Positions 8,681 through 18,366 of a stretch of DNA of 64,000 nt are shown here, in pieces. Location of the stretch: the NCBI GenBank assembly GCA_036702865.1, contig DATNQD010000087.1, positions 186,001 to 250,000 of the forward strand. Reading direction: 5' to 3'. Under the pieces are notes generated by a model, which saw only the letters and a list, made by a program, of their open reading frames with translations, did no database searches and was not told the DNA's origin. This stretch comes from Trichocoleus sp. (GTDB lineage: Bacteria > Cyanobacteriota > Cyanobacteriia > Elainellales > Elainellaceae). Position numbers and translations under genes: made by a program. The first letter of the stretch is position 1, and each line of letters opens with the position of its first letter.

Positions 8681-9083
8681 GCAGCACAGAACGATTAATG
8701 CCTTGCTGACAAATTGCTCTGCTGAATCTCGCTCACAGCTTGATTGAGCCATCTCACTTGTTAAAATAACCCTCGAACCAACTCTCAAGCCAAACCGCTG
8801 CTGCTTTGATCCTGAAATTCGGTAAGCACGAGCTTCACTATTTAAGAGGGCAATCCATGGGGTAATCTATACCCACTGTCCGTCAATTCTCGTAATTCTT
8901 CGTGAACAGCGATCGTTCTAGCAGCAGCAGGCGTTTGAAATTGCATAGAGCGACCTATTCAATCGCTCTGGTTTGCTCCGCCAATAAGGAAGGGCACACA
9001 TTCGTGTGCCCAAAGTTCACCACCCAAACTTGTTAGTGCAATTGTCACTGAGTTCATTGCCTGCTGGTGAAGGGATCACAGGC
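8681..9083. other. Intergenic region between convergent genes
   Basis: No gene is supported in these 403 bp. The only clear element is the perfect hairpin at 8992-9011, listed separately. Confidence 0.6.
8992..9011 (-). terminator. Perfect hairpin, probable terminator of the gene at 9084-9473
   Basis: An 8-bp perfect stem, GGGCACAC/GTGTGCCC, with a 4-nt loop. Read on the minus strand it lies about 70 bp after the stop of the 9084-9473 gene and is followed by the T-rich stretch TTCCTTATT. The tail is imperfect, so the call is tentative. Confidence 0.5.
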
Positions 9084-9473
9084 TTACGCAAGCGTTTCAG
9101 GACAATATCCCAAACCTTGAACGAACTGCTTGCGGAACTCCTCAATCTCCCGACGATCGGGACTACCGTGTGAGACAACTGCCACCTGATATCGACGCAT
9201 GACCTCCACCGGAGATTGCCCAGTCTCTAAACCCCAAAGTGCCATTCTCACTCTGATTTCCGGTTCGTAAGGAATTCCAAGCTCGTTGAGGAACGATCGG
9301 AAATCCCCGTCTTCCTGGGGGTCTAAAGCGCGGCTCAGTTTGACTTTGACCACCCAACCATCAATTTGATGAATTACAGTGATAAAGCGAACTGGAAGCC
9401 AGGGCATGGCATGGAGATATTCAACTACCCTCAACGTCAGGCTGGCATTTGCGAGGTAATAAATGTAATCCAT
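9084..9473 (-). CDS. Conserved cyanobacterial protein of unknown function
   Basis: This encodes 129 aa from an ATG at 9473 (MDYIYYLANASLTLRVVEYL); a second candidate start lies 3 codons upstream. There is no signal peptide or transmembrane helix. The sequence is mixed alpha/beta, with a strand-rich middle (VRFITVIHQIDGWVVKVKLS) and a helical C-terminus (RREIEEFRKQFVQGLGY). I do not recognise the family. It is transcribed divergently from queA. Confidence 0.6.
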   Translation of the reverse strand: MDYIYYLANASLTLRVVEYLHAMPWLPVRFITVIHQIDGWVVKVKLSRALDPQEDGDFRSFLNELGIPYEPEIRVRMALWGLETGQSPVEVMRRYQVAVVSHGSPDRREIEEFRKQFVQGLGYCPETLA

Positions 9474-9634
9474 GATTTGCATCCTGGCAAATGCTACATG
9501 TTTATCATCGCTAGAAATACGGGAGATTGATAGGGGAAAAGTCCCCTATGTTGGATGGGGAATTACACCCAACTTTTGAAGAAATTGTTAAATTTCACCT
9601 GATTACTTTTTTTCAGTGACTTCACGACAGGAAT

Positions 9635-10789
9635 ATGGCTGCAACTGATCCAATACTTTTTGACACAAAATCTGCTTTAACGACAGAATCTGACGGATTG
9701 CCAACGAGCAATATCGATCTCCTGCTCGACTCCTACGCCTATGTGCTGCCAGAAGAGCGCATTGCTCAGAACCCAGCCATTCCAAGAGACAGTTCACGTC
9801 TGCTGGTGGTTGATGTTGCACCTCAGTATCATCACCACGTTTTTCGAGATTTGCCTGATCTTCTTAAACCTGGAGATCTGCTAGTGCTCAATGATACCCG
9901 CGTCATTCCAGCTCGGCTCTACGGCTATAAACCGAATGGCAGCAGCGCAGAAGTTTTGCTGCTAGAAGAACAACAGCAGCCAAACCAATGGTTGGCTTTA
10001 GTCAAACCGGGTCGGCGGCTCAAACCTGGTGCACAAATTGAATTTTGGGGAGAGTTGCAGCCGAGAACAGGCAATCGACCCAAGCTAACCGCAACAGTAT
10101 TAGCGGCTGATCCAGCAACAGGCGGGCGCTACTTAGCCTTTGACATTCCCGAAGGACAGTCTCTTTTGCCGTGGCTCACCAGTTTAGGCAGCGTGCCGCT
10201 TCCTCCCTACATCACTGATTCAGAGGCGAATTCAGAGCAGTATCAGACGGTCTACGCCGATCGCCCCGGTTCTGCCGCTGCTCCTACTGCTGGGCTGCAC
10301 TTCACGCCAGAGTTGCTCGATCGGCTGGAAGCACAAGGGATTCAACACACATTTATCACTCTTCATGTCGGTGTTGGCACATTTCGACCCGTCGAAGCTC
10401 CGGATATTACTCAGCACCAAATGCATGGTGAATGGCTTGAAGTATCGGCTGAAACAGTTGAGAAAATCCGCCAGGCCAAGGCAAAGGGCGGCAGAGTGAT
10501 TGCTGTCGGGACAACCGCAGTTCGATCGCTAGAAGGGGCAGCTCAATCAGGGGAACTTCAGCCCTACTGCGGCAAAACAGAACTCTTTATCTATCCGGGC
10601 TATCAATGGCGAGTTGTTGAAGGGCTCATTACCAACTTCCATTTGCCAAAGTCGAGCTTGATGATGCTGGTGAGTGCCTTGATTGGACGAAAAAGACTTC
10701 TGGACTTGTACCAAACCGCGATCGATCAGCAATATCGCTTTTACTCATTTGGCGATGCCATGCTGATTTTGCCAGAAGCGCGAGTTTAA
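9635..10789 (+). CDS. queA: S-adenosylmethionine:tRNA ribosyltransferase-isomerase
   Basis: This encodes 384 aa. QueA transfers and rearranges the ribosyl group of SAM onto 7-aminomethyl-deazaguanine in tRNA, making epoxyqueuosine at the wobble position of GUN-anticodon tRNAs. Recognised segments include [17 protein letters not shown], the N-terminal domain [35 protein letters not shown] and [20 protein letters not shown], spanning the full family length. The first 27 residues precede the usual family start near LLLDSY, so either this is a short extension or the true start is internal; no better start was found. It acts in the cytosol. Confidence 0.93.
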   Translation: MAATDPILFDTKSALTTESDGLPTSNIDLLLDSYAYVLPEERIAQNPAIPRDSSRLLVVDVAPQYHHHVFRDLPDLLKPGDLLVLNDTRVIPARLYGYKPNGSSAEVLLLEEQQQPNQWLALVKPGRRLKPGAQIEFWGELQPRTGNRPKLTATVLAADPATGGRYLAFDIPEGQSLLPWLTSLGSVPLPPYITDSEANSEQYQTVYADRPGSAAAPTAGLHFTPELLDRLEAQGIQHTFITLHVGVGTFRPVEAPDITQHQMHGEWLEVSAETVEKIRQAKAKGGRVIAVGTTAVRSLEGAAQSGELQPYCGKTELFIYPGYQWRVVEGLITNFHLPKSSLMMLVSALIGRKRLLDLYQTAIDQQYRFYSFGDAMLILPEARV

Positions 10790-10803
10790 AACAGGAATCA
10801 TCT

Positions 10804-11568
10804 CTACGCCCTCGCAAATGTCATCCGGCTCAAAAATGCCTGAAGCCGATCGCTCTTGGGATAGGTTAATACTTGCCGAGCCGGCCCTTCTTCTTCGACC
10901 TGTCCCTGGTTAAGGAACATGACTCGATGAGCTACCTCGCGGGCAAATGCCATTTCATGCGTCACGACAACCATCGTCATGCCTTCTTCGGCGAGCTGCT
11001 GCATTGTGGTCAAAACTTCGCCAACGAGTTCAGGATCGAGGGCACTGGTCGGCTCATCAAACAGCATAATTTTGGGACGCATACAGAGCGATCGGGCAAT
11101 CGCGACCCGCTGTTTTTGTCCTCCAGAAAGCTGATCAGGATAAGCCTCTGCTTTTTCGAGTAAGCCGACTTTATCCAGATAGAACCGTGCCATCCGAGAA
11201 CTTTCTTTCGCAGAGACGCTTAACACCTTCCGGGGCGAGAGGGTGAGATTGTCTAGCACCGTCATATGTGGGAAAAGATTGAATTGCTGAAAGACCATTC
11301 CCACTTCTGCACGGAGTTGGCGAAGCAATTGGCTGCTTAAACTTGGTTGTGACAGGTCGATGCCATTGACCGTTAGCTGACCGTCATTGATAGTTTCCAG
11401 CCGATTAAAACAGCGAAGCAATGTGCTTTTACCACAGCCAGATGAGCCAATAATCGCAACAACCTCTCCTTGATTGATGCAGCCGCTAATTCCTTTAAGC
11501 ACTTGAAGGGAGCCAAAATTTTTAATCAGCCGATCGAAGCGAATTGCTGGAGCCTGAATTTCCATCAC
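10804..11568 (-). CDS. Polar amino acid ABC transporter ATP-binding protein
   Basis: This encodes 254 aa and is a full-length GlnQ/HisP-type ATPase. It has Walker [10 protein letters not shown] (about 37-45), the Q-loop in [14 protein letters not shown], the signature LSGGQKQR, Walker [13 protein letters not shown] and the switch His in VVVTHE. It powers import of a polar amino acid with the permease and two binding proteins encoded divergently at 11792-14301. Placing the ATPase gene opposite the rest is slightly unusual, but the shared 220-bp intergenic region makes co-regulation likely. It converges on queA, 14 bp away. The substrate cannot be told from sequence. Confidence 0.9.
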   Translation of the reverse strand: MMEIQAPAIRFDRLIKNFGSLQVLKGISGCINQGEVVAIIGSSGCGKSTLLRCFNRLETINDGQLTVNGIDLSQPSLSSQLLRQLRAEVGMVFQQFNLFPHMTVLDNLTLSPRKVLSVSAKESSRMARFYLDKVGLLEKAEAYPDQLSGGQKQRVAIARSLCMRPKIMLFDEPTSALDPELVGEVLTTMQQLAEEGMTMVVVTHEMAFAREVAHRVMFLNQGQVEEEGPARQVLTYPKSDRLQAFLSRMTFARA

Positions 11569-11791
11569 ATAAAACTCAATCTTTTTAATACTGTAGCGGC
11601 AGACTTTCGCCTATTCAAAACATATTTTGTATGGAGATACCATAAACCAGCCAATTCATACAGAGTGTATAGTTACAGTCAAATTCTGCGATTTCTTTGT
11701 AGGATAATTTCACGTCTATTCTCAAATTTAAATAAATTTAGAGCAGCCTTAAAAACTCTCTTCAACATTTATCGCAACATATTTTACACTC

Positions 11792-12634
11792 ATGGTTCAA
11801 CTCACTCGATCGCGATTTCTTCGGCAGCTTGGACTCAGTTTTATTAGTCTCTGTTGTGTCGTTATTTTTTCAGCTTGTGGTTCGGGCACCCCTTCCAACA
11901 GTACAAGCCCAACAACAGAAGCCAGTTCTAACGGGGCAGCAACGACTTTAAAAGTGGCACTTGATCCCACCTTTCCGCCATTCCAATCTCAAACAGGGGA
12001 CGGCAAATTTGAAGGATTTGACATCGATTTGATCAACGCGGTAGCAGAAGCAGAAGGGTTAAAGCTAGATATGCAGGGGCTACCCTTTGACGGCATTATT
12101 CCAGCGCTGCAATCTGGAACAGTCGATTTGACTATCAGCACCATGACGATCACGCCCGATCGCGCCAAGGTTGTTAATTTCTCTCGTCCTTACTTCAAGT
12201 CGGGACAGGCAATTGCTGTGAAGGAGGCAAATAATGACATCACATCCTACGAATCCTTAAAAGGCAAGAAAATTGCAGTTCAGATTGGAACAGTTGGCGC
12301 AGAGAAAGCAAATGCTGCCCAGGCTACTGCAGTTCGTACGTTTGACAACACGCCCCTCGCACTTCAGGAATTGCTCAATGGCAATGTAGACGCTGTGATT
12401 GCTGATTCTCCAGTCGTTCTTTACGCCATTAAGTCAGGCAGCGCATCGGGGGTCAAAGTAGCGGGAAATTTGTTGACCGAAGAGTATTATGGAATCGCTA
12501 CCCCTCAGGGTTCGCCTAGCCTGGAAAAAATTAATGCTGGACTCAAGACGATCATAGAGAACGGCAAATATAAGCAGATTTACCAAAAGTGGTTTGGCAA
12601 CATTGAGCCGCCTCAACTACCTGATAAAGCCTAA
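11792..12634 (+). CDS. Amino acid ABC transporter substrate-binding lipoprotein
   Basis: This encodes 280 aa. A signal peptide ends in lipobox FSAC with Cys29 lipidated. A Ser/Thr/Gly-rich linker follows, then a complete SBP family-3 domain: LKVALDPTFPPFQS, GFDIDLINAVAEAEGL, the FDGIIPALQSGTVDLTIS motif and RAKVVNFSRPYFKSG. It captures a polar amino acid in the periplasm and passes it to the permease 27 bp downstream. It is clearly paralogous to the gene at 13450-14301; both begin with TRSRFLR and have their lipid Cys at position 29. Confidence 0.9.
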   Translation: MVQLTRSRFLRQLGLSFISLCCVVIFSACGSGTPSNSTSPTTEASSNGAATTLKVALDPTFPPFQSQTGDGKFEGFDIDLINAVAEAEGLKLDMQGLPFDGIIPALQSGTVDLTISTMTITPDRAKVVNFSRPYFKSGQAIAVKEANNDITSYESLKGKKIAVQIGTVGAEKANAAQATAVRTFDNTPLALQELLNGNVDAVIADSPVVLYAIKSGSASGVKVAGNLLTEEYYGIATPQGSPSLEKINAGLKTIIENGKYKQIYQKWFGNIEPPQLPDKA

Positions 12635-12661
12635 CCAAAACCCTATCCCAGAGAGTAACCT

Positions 12662-13387
12662 GTGATTCAAGCTATTGAAGTCATCCAGAGAGCCATTCCA
12701 AGCCTTATGTTGGGTGCGCTAACAACTCTGCAACTCACCGCGATTTCGATCGTGTTTGGCTTGGTCGCTGGCTCGCTGATTGGCATCTCTCGGCTGTCTT
12801 CTTTCCGTCTAGTGGGCTTTGCTGCCAGGGTGTATACCGATTTTTTCCGAGGAACACCCCTGCTGGTACAGATCTTTATGATCTACTTTGGGATTCCGGC
12901 TCTGCTGCGATCGATGGGTCTGTCGTTTACGCTGAATCAGTGGACAGCCGCTGTCGTTGCCCTCAGCCTCAATAGTGCTGCTTATATTGCGGAGATTGTC
13001 CGGGCAGGAGTTCAGTCGATTGACCTGGGACAGCGAGAAGCCTCTCAATCTCTGGGGCTAGGTTCGATGCAGACGATGCGCTATGTCGTGTTTCCACAAG
13101 CCTTTCGCCGGATGATTCCCCCGCTAGGGAATGAGTTTATCAGTATGCTCAAAGACACTAGCCTGGTGGCGGTGATTGGGTTTGAAGAACTGTTTCGTCG
13201 GGGACAGCTGATCGTAGCGCAAAGTTTTAGGGCATTTGAAATTTACTTTGCGGTTGCCCTGGTTTATCTAGCACTGACTTTACTTTCCTCTCAGGCATTT
13301 AGTCTGCTGGAATGGTGGATGAATCCCCTGGAGCGATCGAAGCAACGCGCCACAAGAGCAGAGCAGGGCACTGGGGCCAGCAGCTAG
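12662..13387 (+). CDS. Amino acid ABC transporter permease
   Basis: This encodes 241 aa starting with GTG at 12662; GAGAGTAA lies upstream at a workable distance. It is a HisM/GlnP-type inner-membrane protein with about five helices. The family N-terminus has SLMLGALTTLQLTAISIVFG, followed by DFFRGTPLLVQIFMIYFGIP. The EAA loop (QREASQSLGLGSMQTMRYVV...FPQAFR) that docks the ATPase is intact. It lies between two substrate-binding protein genes and forms the importer with the ATPase at 10804-11568. The final 15 residues are hydrophilic. Confidence 0.92.
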   Translation: MIQAIEVIQRAIPSLMLGALTTLQLTAISIVFGLVAGSLIGISRLSSFRLVGFAARVYTDFFRGTPLLVQIFMIYFGIPALLRSMGLSFTLNQWTAAVVALSLNSAAYIAEIVRAGVQSIDLGQREASQSLGLGSMQTMRYVVFPQAFRRMIPPLGNEFISMLKDTSLVAVIGFEELFRRGQLIVAQSFRAFEIYFAVALVYLALTLLSSQAFSLLEWWMNPLERSKQRATRAEQGTGASS

Positions 13388-13449
13388 CGTTATTGATAGT
13401 AATTTGGACTGAGGTGATGATCGACACTTTTAACTAAGGAGATTGTCCT

Positions 13450-14301
13450 ATGGATGCTTTTACCCGATCGCGTTTTCTTCGCCGCGTTTTACCTGGTTTT
13501 CTCACTACATCTAGCATTCTTACTCTGGCTGCCTGCACGAAATCAGATTCTACCAATCAGGCTCTAACAACCAACTCTGTATCGGCAGATTCAGCCAGTT
13601 CTAATGTTCTTAAAGTTACAACTGCTCCAAATTATCCGCCCTTCTCCTACATTGCCCTAGACGGATCGCTTCAAGGATTTGACATCAGCCTCATTAATGC
13701 AGTGGGTGAAGCTGCCAATTTTCTCATTCAGTTCAAGCCAGTTGAGCTTTTTGATGACATTATTCGCGGCTTGTACAGCAGAGAAGCGGATGCTGCCATC
13801 ATTGCCATGACTATCACCCCCGATCGCGCTAAAGCAGTTTCGTTTTCTCGTCCTTACTTCAAGTCAGGGCTAGTGATTGCTGTCAAAGACTCAGACACCA
13901 CTATTACTTCGCCCGAAGCTTTGACAAATAAGCAAATTGGCGTTGAAACAGGGACAACTGGCGCAACCAAAGCGCGATCGATTCCGCGTGCCATTGTGGT
14001 CGGCTATGATTCCGCTCCGATCGCTTTCCAAGAACTCATCGCAGGCAATGTTGATGCAGTGATTGGGGATGCTGCAGCTACCCAAGATGCTATCAAAAAG
14101 GGATATGTTAAGGGCGTCAAAACAGTGGGGGGGCTATTAACTGAAGAATTCTATGGCATTGCCACCCCGAAAGGCTCACCTCATTTGGCGATCATTAACC
14201 AGGGGTTGACCAAAATTATGTCAAATGGAACCTATCGCAGCCTTTATCAAACCTGGTTTGGAGGTGAACCCCCTGCCCTACCCGAACAAGCGCCATCTTA
14301 A
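13450..14301 (+). CDS. Second amino acid ABC transporter substrate-binding lipoprotein
   Basis: This encodes 283 aa. A signal peptide with lipobox LAAC places the lipid on Cys29. The family-3 fold is complete: VTTAPNYPPFSYIALDGSLQ, GFDISLINAVGEAANF, the DDIIRGLYSREADAAIIAMT segment and RAKAVSFSRPYFKSG. It is a paralogue of 11792-12634, probably from tandem duplication, but the binding cleft segments differ (for example FKPVELFDD against MQGLPFDG), so its ligand may differ. AAGGAGA stands 6 nt before the start. Two receptors for one permease suggests widened substrate range. Confidence 0.88.
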   Translation: MDAFTRSRFLRRVLPGFLTTSSILTLAACTKSDSTNQALTTNSVSADSASSNVLKVTTAPNYPPFSYIALDGSLQGFDISLINAVGEAANFLIQFKPVELFDDIIRGLYSREADAAIIAMTITPDRAKAVSFSRPYFKSGLVIAVKDSDTTITSPEALTNKQIGVETGTTGATKARSIPRAIVVGYDSAPIAFQELIAGNVDAVIGDAAATQDAIKKGYVKGVKTVGGLLTEEFYGIATPKGSPHLAIINQGLTKIMSNGTYRSLYQTWFGGEPPALPEQAPS

Positions 14302-14345
14302 ACAGAAAGTAGGGGCTGAACGAAGTTAGAGCAACCCGGATGGCT

Positions 14346-14374
14346 GGCTGATATATCAAACTCTTCAATCAGCC
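14346..14374 (+). terminator. Inverted repeat after the second binding-protein gene
   Basis: A perfect 7-bp stem, GGCTGAT/ATCAGCC, with a 15-nt loop lies 45 bp after the stop of the second receptor gene. It lacks a T-run, so it may stabilise the 3' end rather than terminate. Confidence 0.3.
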
Positions 14375-14524
14375 CAGATTAACCGCTCCGCAGCAATCAT
14401 CTGAATCAAATCAACCTTTTAACAAGCCTACTTAACCTCTAACTCCTGCCACCTACCTGCTTCCCATCCCGATTCCCCTACAATAAAGGGGGGAAACTTT
14501 AGCGCATTTAAATTCGATCGATTC

Positions 14525-15118
14525 ATGACCCATTCCACCGATACTTTAACCCTTGCACGCTGGATGGCAGCCGACTTCAGCAACCAGGCACAGGCATTTG
14601 AAAATCCTCCCTTTTTTGCTCATATCCGCGTTTGTATGCGTCCTTTACCCGCCCATCTGCTGGGAGGTGTGGGGTTGTTTGTGGAGCAAGCTTATGACTA
14701 TATGCTGAATGACCCTTACCGGGTTCGGGCACTTAGGCTGGTTGCTCAGGGCGATCGGATCGAGATTGAGAATTTCATGGTGAAAGATGAAACCGAGTTC
14801 TATGGGGCATCGCGTGACTTAAAGCGGCTGCAAATGCTCACACCTGAACATTTCACCAAACTTCCAGGCTGCAACATGATTGTCAACTGGATGGGGCAAA
14901 GCTTTAAGGGATATGTTGAGCCAGGCAAGGGCTGCATTGTGAGGCGCAAGGGACAAGACACCTACCTCGACACCGAGTTTGAAATTGACGAGCACCAATT
15001 TATCAGCCTCGATCGCGGACTCGACCCAGCCACCGATGAGCTCGTTTGGGGGTCAGTTGCGGGACCGTTCCACTTCATTCGGCGCACTAGCTATGCAGAT
15101 GAAGTAAAAGAAATGTAG
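14525..15118 (+). CDS. CpcT/CpeT-type phycobiliprotein chromophore lyase
   Basis: This encodes 197 aa, the usual size. CpcT/CpeT lyases attach bilin to a Cys of the beta subunit of phycocyanin or phycoerythrin (beta-Cys153/155 class), or act as chaperones of that step. Visible family features are LARWMAADFSNQAQAFENPP at the N-terminus, the PYRVRALRL and IENFMVKDE strands of the beta barrel, LPGCNMIVNW, and RTSYADEVKE at the end. A -10-like TACAAT (14479-14484) lies upstream. Whether it serves phycocyanin or phycoerythrin cannot be told here, since no phycobilisome genes are nearby. Confidence 0.85.
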   Translation: MTHSTDTLTLARWMAADFSNQAQAFENPPFFAHIRVCMRPLPAHLLGGVGLFVEQAYDYMLNDPYRVRALRLVAQGDRIEIENFMVKDETEFYGASRDLKRLQMLTPEHFTKLPGCNMIVNWMGQSFKGYVEPGKGCIVRRKGQDTYLDTEFEIDEHQFISLDRGLDPATDELVWGSVAGPFHFIRRTSYADEVKEM

Positions 15119-15427
15119 CCTACTCAGCATTTCTACTGATAGTCTTAGGGTAGAATATAGGCGTTATACCTATCTCTTCGACAAATCCTGAGCTTTGAGT
15201 AAGCTTTAGTGCAGCTTATTCCTTAATAACAAACGTTTGCAAACTGCTGTGAGATAACTGGCTAGTTAAACGGAACCCAAAACATTACATATTTATGATG
15301 CTTGTCTCAAGGTTCAAGCCATGTTTTGCTGCTCTTGATCAAATAATCGTTGAAGCAGTTATGCCAAGCTGCTGCCGATTCGTTCAGTCAAATAATCGGT
15401 TAAGTAATCGGTAGGAGGGTATCTACC
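15119..15427. other. Intergenic region, lyase gene to conserved unknown
   Basis: There is no gene in these 309 bp. The end carries AGGAGGG (15413-15419), a strong Shine-Dalgarno sequence for the ATG at 15428. Short repeats of an AATCGGT-like motif (around 15345-15410) are seen, with no known meaning. Confidence 0.5.
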
Positions 15428-16726
15428 ATGAAGAGTTCCTGGCTGGATAGCTCACAGCAACAGACCATTAGCTTAGGTAGTACCACCTGCCAGACTACTT
15501 TTCAGCAAGAGCAGCACCTCTACGACCATCTGCTTGAAAAAGTCAGAACCGAACCTCCAGAGGCATTGCTCGATCGATTCCATGCTCTCTTCATTGAGGG
15601 AGTTGGCTACTCTGAGCATCAGGTTTGGCAGGCAATCAAGCAAATTGTTGATTCTCCCAAAGCCGAAAAAGAGTTTAAGTTTATCCTCAACCGAAGCTGC
15701 CACATTTTGATCAATCACTGGTTGATGCAGCCTCGTTTACACAGTGCGATTCCTGAACTGATTGCCCAATTTGAGAATGTACCTGGAGGGCAGCCTCGAT
15801 CGCGCACAACAAAGCGCCTCCGAACACTGGTACAGCAGTTTAACACCACAGAACAATACGCTGCCCTGCAACGCTTAGCGCAGGTTCTCAACCAAGCCCC
15901 AGATTGGGGGACTCACGCCAGCACAAAACCTTTAGGAACGCTGGTCCGGCGATATCCCTGCTTATACGAACATAATCTACTCACTCAAGACAGCACAGAA
16001 GAACAGCGTCATCGCGTGCGGCAGATTCGACGACAAAACCAGCTGCAATTTGAACGTGACTTAGCCCGTTATGCGACGCATCGCCTCCTAAATCAAAGCA
16101 TTGTCACTGGAGATACCATCCTCCTTCCTCCCGCTCCAGATGCCCGATCGATCCGGAACCCCACTTTACTCACCGATCGCCAACTTGACCTAGCGCTGCA
16201 TCATTTTGGCGGTAAAGTTGATGGTTCCAATACCTACCGTGATCTAGCACATCGCTTTGTCACCTATAGCAGCCACAGCAGTTCTTTTCGATCGTTCAAA
16301 GATGATCTCTACGATTACCTAACCGAATCGATCGATCCCAAATATGGCAACCGTCAGTTTAATCATCGCCTGCATACCGTTCTGAAAAATGCGCTACCTG
16401 AGCATGATGCAGAAGCCCTAAACGATGTGCTGATGGTGGGTGTCTGTCGGCGTTTGCTCAACTTCCTGGTTGTCGATCATCCTAGCCACTTGAATCACGG
16501 CTGCTTTGTAGACTTAACTGGAAACCTGGGCATCACTACGACGATCGGGCTATTGCTGAAAGTGGTACTGATTTGCCGCAAAGTCAAACCTTGTTTGGAA
16601 AAGCGACTGGCAATTTTGTTCAACCACTATGAAACTTGCGCTAGAGAAGCGGTCAACTGGCTGGTTGAATCACTGGAAAACCTGAATGTCGCCTTCAGCA
16701 TCAACTTTGGAACGTTAAGCCTATAG
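15428..16726 (+). CDS. Conserved cyanobacterial protein of unknown function
   Basis: This encodes 432 aa. A strong AGGAGGG ribosome-binding site at 15413-15419 fixes the start. There is no signal peptide or transmembrane helix, so it is expected to be cytosolic. It is mostly helical. The N-terminal third contains PPEALLDRFHALFIEGVGYSE; the centre has a basic RQIRRQNQLQFERDLARYA helix; the C-terminus includes VVDHPSHLNHGCFVDL and KRLAILFNHYETC. I remember similar proteins in many cyanobacteria, always uncharacterised, and assign no function. No neighbouring gene gives a clue. Confidence 0.75.
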   Translation: MKSSWLDSSQQQTISLGSTTCQTTFQQEQHLYDHLLEKVRTEPPEALLDRFHALFIEGVGYSEHQVWQAIKQIVDSPKAEKEFKFILNRSCHILINHWLMQPRLHSAIPELIAQFENVPGGQPRSRTTKRLRTLVQQFNTTEQYAALQRLAQVLNQAPDWGTHASTKPLGTLVRRYPCLYEHNLLTQDSTEEQRHRVRQIRRQNQLQFERDLARYATHRLLNQSIVTGDTILLPPAPDARSIRNPTLLTDRQLDLALHHFGGKVDGSNTYRDLAHRFVTYSSHSSSFRSFKDDLYDYLTESIDPKYGNRQFNHRLHTVLKNALPEHDAEALNDVLMVGVCRRLLNFLVVDHPSHLNHGCFVDLTGNLGITTTIGLLLKVVLICRKVKPCLEKRLAILFNHYETCAREAVNWLVESLENLNVAFSINFGTLSL

Positions 16727-16743
16727 CCCCAATGGCGATCGTC

Positions 16744-17154
16744 CTAGCTGGCTTTATGTTCGTAGTAGCTGGAGATGTGTTCATACACTTCTTCTGGGAA
16801 GTGCAAATCCTTGTAGACATTGCAGCTATCTGGATCGTCTGAATTTGGACAAATTGGGAAATCTTGCTGCTGCTGCCACTCCAAAATTCGATCGCGCTTC
16901 GGCGGATTATAGTCCTTGCCAGAAACCTGATGCACCATTGCTTTGGCTTCGGCTTCGCTGAAATCCTGGTCTTTTTGGAGGTAGCGGATCAGGTCTTCTT
17001 CAGCCATAAAATGCCGCGCTACCATCGCAAAGACAAGCCGACCATAATGACCAATATCCTGACCTTGATCCAACGCATCCAACAAATGCGCCATCATCTC
17101 ACTTTTACGAAGTTCCTCAACTGCCATTGCTCTCAGTTCCTTGAATCCTTTCAC
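16744..17154 (-). CDS. Conserved cyanobacterial protein of unknown function
   Basis: This encodes 136 aa. It is helical and acidic, with no signal peptide. Visible segments are SEMMAHLLDALDQGQDIGHY, GRLVFAMVARHFMAEEDLIR, and a C-terminal tail with Cys in FPICPNSDDPDSCNVY. The spaced Cys residues and the His of ARHF could bind metal, but this is speculation. It converges on the previous gene (17 bp between stops) and is divergent from the M48 protease gene. Confidence 0.7.
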   Translation of the reverse strand: MKGFKELRAMAVEELRKSEMMAHLLDALDQGQDIGHYGRLVFAMVARHFMAEEDLIRYLQKDQDFSEAEAKAMVHQVSGKDYNPPKRDRILEWQQQQDFPICPNSDDPDSCNVYKDLHFPEEVYEHISSYYEHKAS

Positions 17155-17350
17155 TTTCCGTTATAAAGTGCGCCGATCGAACTGCCGTCTATCGTAGGGA
17201 CTGTTTTTAGTACAGAGGTACTTACATGCCAGGAAAGTGCGATCGGGATCGTTAGAATGATTGGTAGTCAGTCATTGTTGATGATTGTCAGCTGCTGATC
17301 CTAAAATTCTGCTCCCGATTGCTCTTTTCCCATTACCTTCGTCAAGTCCC

Positions 17351-18223
17351 ATGTCTTTCTCCAAAACTCTGCTGATTGGACTGAAATCAAACGATTTTCG
17401 GCATCCACTTGATCTAGAGGCAACCCAGGCACTACGGCAGATCCCAGGATTGGATTTGCTGGTGCGATCGGTGTTGGGGTCGGTGGCGGAGCGGTTCTTC
17501 TATTTAGAGAATATTGCCTCTAGTATTCTGGTTGGTGAACAGCAGTTGCCCCATCTGCACAAGCTCTTGCTGGAAGCCTGCAAAATTCTTGACCTGGAAC
17601 CGCCTCAGCTTTATGTACGGCAGCACCCAGTTCCCAATGCCTATACCTTTGCGATGCGAGGCAAGCAGCCGTTTATTGTCGTGCATACCTCACTGATCGA
17701 TCTGCTAACTCCTACCGAAATTCAGGCAGTCATCGCTCACGAATTGGGACATCTCAAGTGCGAGCATAGCGTTTATATGACGCTGGCAAATTTGCTGGTG
17801 CTGGCAGCAGGGCAGTTCAATCCTTGGGGTGGAATACTGGCTCAAAATTTGCAAATGCAGCTGATGGAATGGGTACGCTGTGCAGAGTTTAGCTGCGATC
17901 GGGCTGCCCTGTTAGCCACGCAAGATTCGCGCACAGTCGCTTCGGTGATGATGAAACTGAGCGGAGGTTCCCCAACGCTGGCTCCACAACTGAACCTGGA
18001 CGCATTTCTTGCACAAGCCCGCTCTTACGAAGATGTGACCACCGACGAAATCGGTAAGCTTCTACGTCAAACTCAAACCGCGCCGCTGAGTCATCCTCTC
18101 CCTGTGCTACGGGCAAGAGAGATCGATCGCTGGGCAAGCAGTAAGGATTATCAATCGCTGCTCCAAAAACACAACACAGGCAGTGATCCTAAATCGGACA
18201 GGGGTGGATGGCGAAACTGGTAA
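17351..18223 (+). CDS. M48 family metalloprotease (HtpX/Ste24-like)
   Basis: This encodes 290 aa. The ATG at 17351 gives MSFSKTLLIGLKSNDFRHP, a common start in this family; the frame is open for 22 codons further up. The zinc site is HELGH in VIAHELGHLKCEH, and the third ligand is the Glu of CAEFSCDRAALL. A hydrophobic helix (MTLANLLVLAAGQFNPWG) follows the HExxH. Such proteases act on membrane or misfolded proteins. The last seven codons plus stop (RGGWRNW) coincide with a near-copy of the 5' part of the downstream tRNA-Leu gene, so the C-terminus may not be ancestral. Confidence 0.85.
   Translation: MSFSKTLLIGLKSNDFRHPLDLEATQALRQIPGLDLLVRSVLGSVAERFFYLENIASSILVGEQQLPHLHKLLLEACKILDLEPPQLYVRQHPVPNAYTFAMRGKQPFIVVHTSLIDLLTPTEIQAVIAHELGHLKCEHSVYMTLANLLVLAAGQFNPWGGILAQNLQMQLMEWVRCAEFSCDRAALLATQDSRTVASVMMKLSGGSPTLAPQLNLDAFLAQARSYEDVTTDEIGKLLRQTQTAPLSHPLPVLRAREIDRWASSKDYQSLLQKHNTGSDPKSDRGGWRNW
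18202..18222 (+). repeat. tRNA-Leu 5'-end-like direct repeat, copy 1
   Basis: These 21 bp match 19181-19201, the first 21 nt of tRNA-Leu(CAA), at 20 of 21 positions (T instead of C at the fourth). The repeat runs through the last codons of the M48 protease gene and supplies its stop codon. The interval holds the DUF4383 gene. It may be a relic of recombination or integration at the tRNA gene. Confidence 0.7.
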
Positions 18224-18366
18224 CTCTCTAGTTCTGGTCAATCACCTCAGTTAAGGAGGGAGCCTCATTCCTCAGGTCCCTCTTAAAATCAAATCCCCCT
18301 TCAGAGAGGAGGATTCAACGCGGGATACAAGCAAGTGAAAGTATCAGGAGAGTTTTGGATACGTCC

